The notes beneath the pieces were generated by a model. It saw only the letters and a program-made list of their open reading frames with translations. It was not told the DNA's origin and did no database searches. The position numbers were made by a program, and so were the translations under genes. A stretch of DNA of 64,000 nt from Nymphaea colorata (lineage: Eukaryota > Streptophyta > Magnoliopsida > Nymphaeales > Nymphaeaceae): positions 2,420,001 to 2,484,000 of the forward strand of contig NC_045141.1 in the NCBI RefSeq assembly GCF_008831285.2. Reading direction: 5' to 3'. Positions within the stretch are counted from its first letter, which is position 1. Each line of letters begins with the position of its first letter. Positions 11,301 through 22,129 of the stretch are shown piece after piece.

Positions 11301-14120
11301 AGGTTGAGGGACCAGGAAATGCCTCATTCTCCAGTAATAATAGAAACAGAAGCCTGGGCCCATGTGCTTCCCAATACCCTGTGGGTAGACCAATGAAGAT
11401 GGAGGAATGGACAGCCATAATGAGCTCATGGCACACTAACACATCCTGTGACAAAACCATCCACTAGACTCAGCTTGCACTCCCATGTATAATTGCCATA
11501 GTATTCCATTATCTATATAGGATTTACATCACTAAACATATTCTAGTCATGTTATGGGGTCCAGTCTTGGGCACGATTCACAAGACTCACCCTAAGTGAC
11601 CATCTTTTCCGATGTGTTAAGGTGCATGGGACACCATATAGCAAAATATGGAACAACAATTTTAGTTTTTATCCAAGCACAAAGAGCGTAAGCATTTGCA
11701 TTGGATGCTTGAACCCCAAAGATAAATTGGTTTCTGTTAGAATCAGTCAAGCCATTATTCAAAGCATAAACTTAAAGCCTTACTCCAGTTATATGATGAG
11801 GTGGTCAGTGTTCATATATATGTATATATATTAATGCATAGACAATAGTACAGGCTGAAGTTTAGCACAATCGAACAGCTAGCAGAAAATCAGATTCTAA
11901 TGAGTAACCTTGCTAGAATGTTGTATATCTCAAGAGTTGTCCAGTGCATGTTTTCAACAACATAGAAACATATAAAAAGTTGAAAGTTAACTAATGAAAT
12001 AGAACTGAAACCACACAACCCTGTGACACTATTCCACTCAGCAAAACCACATGTGGTCAGCCACCACAATAGAACCCCTAAAAAGTTAGCATTATACCAC
12101 ATCACAAGTCTTTTCAGCTTTTTCTGTGATTTCTACTTAATTTCTTTAGTATTAACTAGAAATGAACAACTTCCGGCCCGCTGTAGGGTGGAGGTGCTTC
12201 TACAGCGCCCTCAAAAAACTAGGCGAATTCGGAAACTGAAACGAAGAAATTCCTTCCATTCTTCTGACTGCGCTAGCATCATCGGATACGGCAACTCATA
12301 CTAGCCATTCCCAGTCTCGTCCTTAATTGTGGCTGAAAGTTGGACTATGCACCCATCTAATATTTTCTTCTTCATTCCCACGTATGCATGCACCTTTAGC
12401 ATCCCATGCACAACTTCTTACAACCCAATTGTCTGTTTACTGTTTATTCATTCAACATAAAGAACTCATGATACGCATTCTTAGCTAAGCATACAAAGAA
12501 TCTTATCTTAAACATATGTCACTAAATAACGTTTAGTCTACATATATCTTCCTGCAGTATTTACCCTAGTAAATATGATTATCAATGTCTGAAATGTAAA
12601 TTTGCATCCAGCAGTTTTTATTTACAAGTTCCTATACACAATTTCATCCTCATTCCGACCTTACTAGTCAAGCACAAGCAGACTTTCAAATCTGAAACTA
12701 TGCTTTGGTTTATCAAACATAGATGCCATACCGTCCTATGTGTCACATATGCCCTAACATGGATATTTACCTATGCATATGCATGAGTACCATTCACTAT
12801 ATTTATATATAAGCATATGCATCCAAAGTATGTGAACTCCATGCTACACTGATAGTTAAATATCTTCATACCTCTTAGATTGGAAAGGAGTCTACAACCT
12901 ACTGCTCACGAGCAAGAACCCCTCATTCTAGAATTGATTTCAATTTCTTTTTTACCTTGCAGCACATCCACATGTATACTTTAGATTATAATGTATATCT
13001 TACATGGAAACATGTATATATGTACACAAGCTGATATTCTTATACTTGACTAATTACATCAGAAATTCTCTGTGTACTACTTGAATATTCGCTCCTAGAA
13101 ATTTCAAAATCTGTAAAGTTCAGTATGCCTGCAGCTCTGTTTGTTTCTGCCTCACTCTACCACATTTTGATTCACTCGATCCGATCTCCAGATCACTCTG
13201 TTCCTTTGCAACTATATCATTGGTATATCACAACATGTACCTCTGAACAACACTATCTACACACATACACAGAGATTCAGTCCTCAACAGGACACTTACC
13301 AGGTTCAGTCCTCAACAGGACAGTTTGTCCCAACAACACCTTCCACCACGTCCTCGTCTTCCGCTGCAACCCAAGGCTGGAAAGATGGATATCACAATGA
13401 GTTAGTGCAACTTTGGCCTGCACCAGTAATGTAGCAGAATAGAGCCCAACGACATCTTCTCCTCCAAATTCTGAGTGCCGACCATTCTTACTACTACTAC
13501 AGCAAGCAAGAGGATAAAGTGATGTCATGCTAGCTTAAATAAGTCCTTCCTAGGGCCCTATAGATTCCATCCAAACACTTCCTCTTATTTCAAATAAAGG
13601 AGGTGATTCTTCAGCTTCCAGCATCCTGCACCCACATTTCTCACCTCCCAACCATCTTATTAATTGATTCTAGTTTTCTACACCTTCATCATGATGCTAA
13701 TAAATGGGTTGATTTGTTCCAATGTTGAAATAAACAAATAACCAAATGAATATATATATCTTTTACCAATATTTTTTTCTTCTTTATAACATATTATTAC
13801 ATATGCGACTGCACATAAGAAAAAACGTAAGCAAGGTCTTACAGAACAAATTGGAACGATGACTCTTGAACTCTATACAAACACAAACATGAGAAATTAA
13901 GTGTTAAACACATCAAAATTACACGAAAATAATATTAAAAATTAATATGTTTCATATATTATCACTATTTTGAACCTCCTTTGGATCATGTGAATTCCTG
14001 TCCAAAGTCCAAACTAATTCTAGGCAAAGATCGAACCTAGTTTTGCCATGAGGCAATCAGGTGTCTACCCCCAAGCCAAAGTTTATTTGAACTCATAATC
14101 CAGCGAAGGAAAATTTTGCT
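11301..14120. other. No gene recognised
   Basis: I see AT-rich DNA with several ORFs under 95 codons and no known motif. A short duplication, TTCAGTCCTCAACAGGACA, occurs twice around 13277-13323. The LTR at 10650 may extend into the left part. Confidence 0.5.
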
Positions 14121-15059
14121 CTCTAACGCCCTGTTTAGATGGAAGGAAAGAGAGGAGAAAGAATGAAAGGAAAAGAAGAAAAAGGGAAAGAAAAAAAAAA
14201 TGGAGAGGGAAAAGATCGAAAAAGAAAGGAAAGTTAAATAATGATTATAAAAGCTTATCTGGATACAAAGGGGAAAAAAAAAGAAAAGAAAAGAATTAAA
14301 GTTAGTTTACCCTAGAAATTATAATCCAAGTCAAAGTATTTTTGATTCGATTGTATGACCCGATTCAAGAGTGCCACATGTCAATTTCTAAAAGAATTAT
14401 TTGGCACGTAGCTTCATTTTTTTTTTATTTATCTTTGTAATTTTTTGTTCTTAGCTTGATTTTTAAATATTTTATCACCGAAATTTGCTATAGCATCCTA
14501 TGCATGCAAGTAATCAAACATGATCATCACGTGAAAAACAATTTGACGAATTATGAAGTTAAAATATTAAAAAAAAGTTATGTGATCCTATGTGGACCGT
14601 GATCACATGACATGTTAGCAAATATGCAAATTACAATGATAAAATATTTGAAGGTCATGTTAAAAAACATAAATATTCAAAAAAAAACTTGCTAGAATAT
14701 TAGAATTATATGTTATAATTGCTAAAATATTTTATTTATATGTTAGCAAAATCATGTACCTTAAATATCTTATTTAAGAAACTAAAAATATGATTACCTT
14801 GTAAAAAAATAAATTGACTAATCTCAGTAATAAAATACTTAAAAAATTATGTCATCCAACTATTAAGCACAATCACATAATTTAAAATATTTTACATATG
14901 TTAGCATTAAATATTTTTTCATAAAAGTCATTTTTATGAGTAAGTAATTAAAAAATAATTTTTATTATTAAAATAAAAATGTTGTTGCCTTCCCCTTCTA
15001 CTTGTTGATGCTGGTGGAGAGGGTCCAATCCTCTTAACCCTCCTACTGCCAGCAGCATG
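14121..15059. repeat. AT-rich, purine-biased stretch with a MITE-like end
   Basis: CGCCCTGTTTAGATGG at about 14129 looks like the end of a small DNA transposon and is followed by about 160 bp of almost pure purine (14139-14300). The remainder is very AT-rich with no ORF. No matching inverted end was identified. Confidence 0.3.
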
Positions 15060-16139
15060 TCAGTGGCTAGGGCTGGGCCATCGGGCCGGGCCAGGCCGGC
15101 CCGATAAAAATGTCAAAATGAAGCCCAAAAACTTTATCGGGCCGGGCCCATGTAATATTGGGCCTCGGGCTTCGATTAATGCCCGAGGCCCGGCCCGGCC
15201 CATTATCAAACGGGCCGAGCGGGCTTTTAGGTGGGCCGGGCCGGGCCTGTTTCTCAAACCTGTTGCTGGGCTCAGTTTGCTTTTATAATAAACTTGCAAA
15301 ACAGAAAATAAACCAATAATTTTTTGTAAGATAAAAAGGATCAACAACAAGACAGCACCACTTGCTTGGAATTGCACACACTGCCGGTTCAAACAAACAA
15401 AGTGCATGGCATGGAGTGCAAATGGCCCCATGAAGTATTTTAAAGCTATACAAAATCAAGAACCATCTACGTTTAGAATCCAAGTACAAAGCAAAACAGC
15501 CTTAGTATAAAAGAAATCCATAAGCATGTGCAATTGTTTTCCAATAGTGTCAAAGTACAAGATTGATCATTGAATCTCCATATTAGTGGTAATACCAGCT
15601 ATCCAAACAGCACATAATATCTTCCTTTTCGAAATTACAAGATCCCAAACCACCTTAACAACCAAGACAGGAAAAGAGTACAAATCCCACCCACATAGCA
15701 TGCTACATATATATTAGGAGGGCTGAGCAAACAAGAGCAACATCTGCGTTGTCTTCCGATCGAGCAAAATCTGATCAAGCTTTGTTATGTGACATCATTT
15801 TCCCTCATATGTGTTTTCACTGTAACAACCACACCCATTGAATTTGCATGAGAAAGCAAAGAGAGAAAGAGAGACAATAAGATTGATTTCATATGGTGCA
15901 ACACTATGTTTATAGCATAGGAAACTAGCCTGTGTGTGTATGTGTGTCAAGAAGATTTTGTAAAATGTCAAGGAAATGTTTTACCACAATTAAATATAAA
16001 TCATGCTAATTCGTCACTAGAAGATTCTTCCTTATCTTCAAAACTACAAAAAACACATCACCACAAGCAAACTACAATGTTAGTATATCATGAAAAACAA
16101 AAAAAAATGATTAAAATTTAACATTAAACAATGAACATC

Positions 16140-18098
16140 TTACGTTTCACATGAGATATCTTCATCACGAATCCAGCTCTGTGTGCAAACTAGTGCTTCA
16201 ATAGTTTCAGGAGTAGTTGAACATCGATAATCATTAATGATTCTTCCAGCTATACTGAATGCAGACTCAGATGCAACTGTGGATATAGGGACTGCCAAGA
16301 TATCTCAAGCCATTTTAGATAAAACTCTATATTTACTTTCATTTGCCTTCCACCAAGATAATATACTGAAGTCTTCATTAGGCCGAGATTGTTCTATTGG
16401 ATCAGTTAAATATGCTTCTAGATCTGTGCGAGGTACTTGAGGAGATGAAGAACTCATGTAATATGTGAAGAAGGCATCTCTTGAAAAAGTTGAAGCCCTC
16501 TCTTCTTCAAAATCAACAATGACGTTGTTTGCATTTTTATTTTTTTCATTGTCTGCACCGTACACGTTTTTGTACTCAGCATACAATTTATAAAGACTGC
16601 TCTCTATTTTTTCATATTGTACAATTGCATCAATTTCATTTAGACTCTCAAGCACATACTTCAAATATCCGAGTTTGGATCTAGGATCTAAGACAAATGC
16701 AATTCCCAAGAGAACATTGTAGTTATTTTTCCAATATTTGTCAAACTTTTCTTGCATTTTGTATGCTAATGTCCTTATATAATCATTGTCTGCCAACTGA
16801 TGTTTATGCAAATGGTTGCGTACCTTCTGTATTTCTTCAAAAACCACATTAGCTGTTACGTTTCTAGTGGCAGAGAAGATATTTGTAATATTATAGAATA
16901 ACTTCAAGAACTGGCACAAAGTACTTGCATAAGACCATTCATCATCAGAAGGTAAATTTATATAATTGGGATCTACATAAGCTAAATGTTGAAATGCATC
17001 TTTGTATAACAATGCATCTCTCAACATGACATATGTAGAGTTCCATCGAGTTGAAACATCATAAGTTAATTTCTTTGTACCAATCAAGCCCACTGTTCTT
17101 ATACAATCCTTAAAGGAATGTAACCGCTTTGGTGATCCCTTTACATATTTAACACTTTCACGGATTTTTGAAATTGTATGATGTAGATCCTGCATACCAT
17201 CTTGAACTATAAGATTTAGAATATGCACACCACAACGAATATGCAAATGTTGCCCCTGCATTGGAATAAGATTTCTTCTTCCTAAGTTCCTTTTCAGTGT
17301 AGTCATTGCACTATCATTTGTCGAACAATTGTCAGCAGTAATAGAAAATAACTTTGACTGAATGTTCCATTTAGAGATGCATTCTAATAAAGCCTCACAC
17401 AAACTATTTGCATTATGTGGTGGAGGTACATGTACGAAACTGAACATATGAGCATGCAACTTCCAATATCTATCAACGTATTGTCCTGTTACGCATAGAT
17501 AACCCAATGTCTGCTGTGAAGTCCACATATCAAATGTCAATGAAACTCACTGCGTAGAATCATTTATAAATCCTTCAAGTCGGGCTTTCTCAGTCTTGTA
17601 CATTGACATAATTTCTCTTTTCAAAGTTCTTCTAGAAAATGGAACAAACTTAGGATTGCAAGCTTGAAGAAGTTTGTTATGATATTTATACTCTGCCAAA
17701 TTGAACGAAAGCTCATGTGCTATTACACACTTTGACATCAACTTTCTTATAGACTCCATGTTAAATTTTTGTATACATACAGAAGTTGCACCAGAGTCAC
17801 TAACTGCAAGTGATAAAGTTCTCTGTTTTCCTTCATTGATTTGCCTATTTAAACAGGATTTTATATGTCGACTTAAATGGCTAGTTCCATGAGCACTGCT
17901 TGCTTTCAGTCGTTCTCCACAATGTTTGCATTTGGCAAACTCTTCTCCTTTATATGTAACTAACATAAAATCAATCCATACTTTTGAAGTCCTTTTTCTC
18001 TTGGAGACAGCTTCTCTCTCGGTAGATGATTCAACTGATTCCATATTAGAAGTTGGATAACATTCTTTATCAGAAGAACCAGGCGACATAACTGACAT
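16140..18098 (-). pseudogene. hAT transposase with two in-frame stops
   Basis: The reading runs from a Met at about 18098 (or 18089) to TAA at 16140-16142, about 650 codons, the usual length for plant RICESLEEPER-like hAT transposases. A BED zinc finger comes first (KVWIDFM, CKHCGERL, HLSRHIKSC). The catalytic region includes LTFDMWTSQQTLGYLCV, TADNCSTND and RCGVHILNLIVQDG. The C-terminal dimerisation domain includes ILSWWKAN and VASESAFSIAGR. Two TGA codons, at 17547-17549 and 16305-16307, interrupt one otherwise constant frame, just before LTFDMW and just before DILAVPIST. Members of the family usually have arginine at both points. The enzyme is inactive unless these stops are read through. 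Confidence 0.85.
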
Positions 18099-18812
18099 AA
18101 GTTGAAGTGACACATGTAAATAACCAAAACAATAAAAAGGACCATTAAGATGCACAATATCATAGGAATGAACTTATTGAAACTGTTGATAAACAACAAC
18201 TAAGACAGAATTAAAAGTTAAACAATAGGAATGAACTTATTAAAGAGAAGCATTTCAACTAAAACAGACGTGGTACCATTAACCATATCAATATATAAAT
18301 GTCAAGAGTCTAACCTTGGCAAGTCAATAGGATTAGGAGTTAAATCAACCTGGTCCAAGAATTGAGTGCCTTGATAATGTTTCCTCTCCTGGCTTTGGCA
18401 CACTCAAAGACCTACAATGTCATCAAAATTAAAATTCATGAAGACATAATAACATAATAAAGCCAAATTGGATGATAATTTTTCTCAGTATTAAGAAATG
18501 ATACATGGACAATACATAAGCTAGAAGTTAAAGACAAACTTACCACGGGAGGAGCTAGAAGTTCCTGGTTGGGGAGCAGAGTAACACTTAAATATTAAAT
18601 TTCTAAGGTCATTTTATACGTGGTATTCCATTGTAGAGGTAAAACATTAATTCAAATTGTATCATGCATGAAGGACTACTGGACTACGTTTTCTGTGGAA
18701 GCTTGTTCATTCAACCATCAGCTTCTCATTCTTTTTGAATCTTTATGAGTTTCTGTCCGGCATCGAACTGGACTGATTTGGGATCCCTTGGGTTGATTCT
18801 CATGGTTTACTG

Positions 18813-19234
18813 TTGTTGACAGAGCAAGAGACATCAAAGTTTGAGGATTCAAATGGTTTTCTGTCAAGAAGCATAACATTGGAGGAAGCCACAGATACTA
18901 TTCTCTTCTGCAGGCTGAGATCGTTCATAATCTGGCATATAATGCAGCAGCCATCGCTATTGAAAGGGAGGAAGCTCGACCCACTTTTACCATTTTGGGC
19001 AGATCTAGGAAATGATGCCAAGCATCCAAGTGTTCTAACTGGAAAGAGGGTGACAAGGTCACGAAAGCCTAAAGTGAAACAACATCACAAGCAAATGATG
19101 GTGAATCCAACAAGGCTGAAGTCGAAGTGAAGTTCTATGAGACCAAAATCCATCATGTTACTGTACCAAAGCAAGTTGATAGAATGAAACCTATGAAGCT
19201 TGAGTCCAAGTGGAATTGCACTATAAGTCTGTAA
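18813..19234 (+). pseudogene. Probable captured host-gene fragment inside the hAT element
   Basis: On the strand opposite the transposase, three frame-shifted pieces read like consecutive parts of one plant protein: SRSITLEEATDTILFC, then AEIVHNLAYNAAAIAIERE, and finally MKPMKLESKWNCTISL followed by a stop at 19232-19234. From memory these resemble the C-terminal region of a plant serine-rich protein family of unknown function that carries a TLEEATDTILFCSSIVHDLA block and ends in KLESKCNC plus a few residues. This is not checked. If correct, the hAT element picked up an exon of a host gene, which then decayed by frameshifts. Confidence 0.5.
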
Positions 19235-19491
19235 TGTAGCAGATCGCCTGATCCTCCTCACTCAAGGGGAGACTGTGATTCAAGGGGAGACGAACAGTCA
19301 GCCTTTCCCCTGCCCTTGTTTTGATTAATGTGAATAGTAGAATGAGAATTATGATTTTTGAGGTGATTCTTTTTATAAACCTGGATACACTGTGATGAGT
19401 CTGATGACATTCAACAACACAACTTCCCTGTGATGACATTCAACAACACAACTTCCGAGAGCTTCTCAGTAGTCGCAGGCATGAAAATTGA

Positions 19492-19766
19492 AAAGTGAGG
19501 AAAACAGATGATTTATCTAAAAAAATTTAGCATCACAAACCAACAATCACAGTATGCTCAAAGTGAGGAAAAACAAATGATTTATCTAAAAAAAATCAGC
19601 ATCACAAACCAACAATCACAGTATGCTCAAAGTGAGGAAAACAGATGATTTATCTAAAAAAATCAGCTTCACAAATCAACAGTCACAGTATGCTCAAAGT
19701 GAGGAAAACAGATGATTTACCCAAAAAAATTCAGCATCACAAACCAACAATCACAGTATGCTCAAA
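19492..19766 (+). repeat. Tandem repeat, about 69 bp, four copies
   Basis: The unit AAGTGAGGAAAACAGATGAT through CAATCACAGTATGCTCA is repeated with starts near 19492, 19561, 19629 and 19697. Copies differ by a few substitutions and by the length of an A run. It lies within the hAT element between the captured fragment and the GC-rich array. Confidence 0.9.
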
Positions 19767-19899
19767 CAATTCTGATAGGGAAGGAAAAAAAAGGATGCAA
19801 AACAGGGGAATGAGACGGACAGGGAGAAAGGGGAGAGATAGCGCACCTGATGGGCGGGGACTGGGAGTGGGAGACAGCCGATGGGTGACGACGACAATC

Positions 19900-20190
19900 G
19901 ACTAGGATGACCGGAGGGGCAGCAGATGGGCGACGGTGACAACCGACTGGGAAGACCGGAGGAGGCAGCCGATGGGCGACGACGATGGCGACGACCAGAG
20001 GAGGCAGCCGATGGGCGGCAACGACGACGATTGGGAGGACTGGTCACCGGAGGAGGCAGCCGATGGGCGACGACCGGAGGAGGCAGCCGATGGGCGACGA
20101 CCGGAGGAGGCAGCCGATGGGCGACGACCGGAGGAGGCAGCCGATGGGCGACAACGACGGCGATTGGGAGGACTGGTCACCGGAGGAGGC
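19900..20190. repeat. GC-rich minisatellite, 27-bp unit
   Basis: The core has four near-identical 27-bp units of CCGGAGGAGGCAGCCGATGG plus GCGACGA at 20047-20154, with degenerate units on both sides. Because 27 is a multiple of three and stops are rare, long ORFs appear in several frames on both strands; these are artefacts. Confidence 0.9.
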
Positions 20191-20712
20191 AGTCTTCACT
20201 CTTCACTGTTCAGTGTTGAGTCTCGGACTCTCGATGGCGGCGAGGAACAGCCGAACAGGGGTCAAGGAAGATAAACGTAATGAAAGTGAAACCCTACGTT
20301 AATGACCCATTGACCCTAAGTTCTTTTTTTTTTTTTTGAAAAAAAAAATTAATAATATCGGGTTCTCGGGCTGCCGACCAGCACAGCGGCGGACCCGAGC
20401 CCGACCCGTTAACTACCGGGCCGGGCCGAGCCCGTTAACTAATGGCCCAAAAATCGTTTTTTCAAGGCCTGGGCCTGGGCCCGAGTCGGGCCGGGTACCC
20501 GGCGGCGGCCCGGCCCGGTGCCCAGGCTTATTAGCGGCACATGAAAGAGCTGGGCTTACTAGAGGGCTGCCCCTCCCCGCTTCTTAGCTGCTCTACCGTC
20601 CGCAACTGCTTACATATAGCTGCTGATGGCACAGGTGGAGGGGTAATTGGCTTCTTCTCTATTGACGGTAAAACAAGGGGGGTTCAAGTGGTTGTCTCCA
20701 TCTAGAGCTCAA

Positions 20713-21580
20713 TGTTGGGTCCGGTCCAGCCTCAAGTGAGGACCTGCCCGCTCACTTGAATGAGCGGGTAATGAAAAGATGAAGGGCACTCAATGGTGCC
20801 CTACACTCTCTCTTTTTGAAAGAAAGAAGGAAATGCATTCTCACACACAACAAAAAGAGAAAGAGGGGGAGGAAGACCAGAAAATAAGGAGAAGAATGCA
20901 TTCTTGCTATGTGGGTTGATCAACAAGTCAAAAAGAGAGAGAAGCGACAAAAAAGAAAGTGAGAATGAAGATAGTCTTCATTGGATGATCTCTTTCTTAT
21001 TTATTTTGGGGTTCTTTATTCCACTCGTATAAGAGAGTGATATTTTTCTCTTGTGTTCACTGTTTTTCTTAAAACATTAGAGATATTGCTGGTGGTGTAT
21101 TTTGGTTCCCTTATATATATATATAGTTTCATTGTCGGTGGTTTTTTACCTTATTATTGAGGGTTTTTCCACGTATATTTGGTGTGCATCTTTTCTATTG
21201 TTTTATTTCTACAATATGTTCACTTATTATTGAAATTTTAGTATTACACCTATTGTAGCAGTCATGAACTTGGTATGAGCAGTTTTGTGTTGTGTGCTTT
21301 CTACTATCAAACTAGTTGATTTGAGTTGTTATATTAATACTAAAGACTTCTGTTAGTTGTGTAATAATTGAATATATGTATTCTTGAAGGTTGAGAGTGT
21401 TTGTGACAACATTAGGTGTTGAACTTAGCTGGCTGTTGTCTTTCTAAGTATTCATTTGCTAGGGCAATTTGTTCTTACAAGAATATATCAATTTTATAAG
21501 TTTTTTTACAAGTTTGAAACAAGGTTGTTGGTGAAAACAACTTTGTTAAACTAAGGTTGTTGGTGAAAACAACTATAACA
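20713..21580 (+). mobile_element. Ty1-copia 5' LTR of a truncated element
   Basis: The stretch begins TGTTGGGTCC and ends TATAACA, giving TG...CA ends. It contains a TATATATA promoter-like run near 21112 and is followed three bases later by the primer-binding site TGGTATCAGAG. About 30 bp further on the element is truncated. The start is inferred from the TG consensus only, since no partner LTR is present. Confidence 0.55.
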
Positions 21581-21583
21581 AAG

Positions 21584-21657
21584 TGGTATCAGAGTGCTAA
21601 GTTTGTAGTGTTCATTTTTATTGAAAGATGGAGTCGAACGATGATCTTTCTAAATGA
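21584..21657 (+). pseudogene. Primer-binding site and start of a copia gag, truncated
   Basis: TGGTATCAGAGTGC (21584-21597) is the typical Met-tRNA primer-binding site. A Met codon at 21629 opens a reading that meets TGA after nine codons. No further copia sequence follows. Confidence 0.5.
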
Positions 21658-21729
21658 AAACAATTAAACTGTTTGAAAAGCAAAAATGAAGGATTTGCAC
21701 TATTGTAAAAACTTGTATCCACTCATTAA

Positions 21730-22129
21730 CCATAAATGGTTAGAACAATGTCTTTTCTCTTCCATCCCATTACTGCAAACCCCCTGGCCCCAAGCTCTAA
21801 GAAACTCGCTGGGCCCCAAGCTCGTTTCGTAGGGGCGGGTTTTTCGCACCTTTTGGCTTTCCATCCCCATTTATCCATATCGGCAAAAGTGCACTTGGAA
21901 CCACTTTTGTCAATTTTTCTTAAACCCTTTATCATGGCCTTTGTCCCTGTGTTTATTCGCCCTTTTCATCGATCGGCGGACGCAGCCCTTTGTCATCTTT
22001 CTTAAACCCTCCCTCTCTCTCTCTCTCATCGCCTCCCTTCCTGCTTAAACTCCTTCACCTCCTTTTCCCCTCCCTCTTCTTCCTTATTTCAGTAGCTATC
22101 ACCATTGTTACCCCTGCGATCCCTTCACG
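21730..22129 (+). promoter_or_regulatory. Likely promoter and 5'UTR exon of the SET-domain gene
   Basis: A pyrimidine-rich, less AT-rich stretch (TCTCTCTCTCTCATCGCCTCC and similar, 21990-22100) ends at CCCTTCACG followed by the splice donor GTAAGTTT at 22130. The next acceptor, TTCTTTACAG, abuts the ATG at 24365, so this would be a wholly non-coding first exon. The transcription start is not determined. Confidence 0.45.

Larger units (their letters stand above)
15060..20538 (-). mobile_element. hAT transposon, old copy, with TIRs and 8-bp target duplication
   Basis: The element proper is 15068-20530. The left end TAGGGCTGGGCCATCGGGCC and the complement of the right end, TAAGCCTGGGCACCGGGCC, form an imperfect terminal inverted repeat rich in GGGCCGGGCC. 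The flanking 8-mers TCAGTGGC (15060-15067) and TTAGCGGC (20531-20538) match at 6 of 8 positions, as expected for a diverged hAT duplication. GGGCC-rich subterminal repeats occupy 15068-15250 and 20390-20530. Inside are the remains of a transposase on the minus strand, a probable captured gene fragment and two tandem arrays. Confidence 0.8.

Noticed and set aside
20047-20154. Regular 27-bp repeats considered as a CRISPR-like array
   Set aside because: Units are head-to-tail without spacers and lie in a plant transposon; this is a minisatellite.
19751-20302. Overlapping ORFs on both strands with RRPSAASSG or RWATT-type repeats
   Set aside because: They follow from a 27-bp minisatellite, whose period is a multiple of three; nothing suggests a protein.
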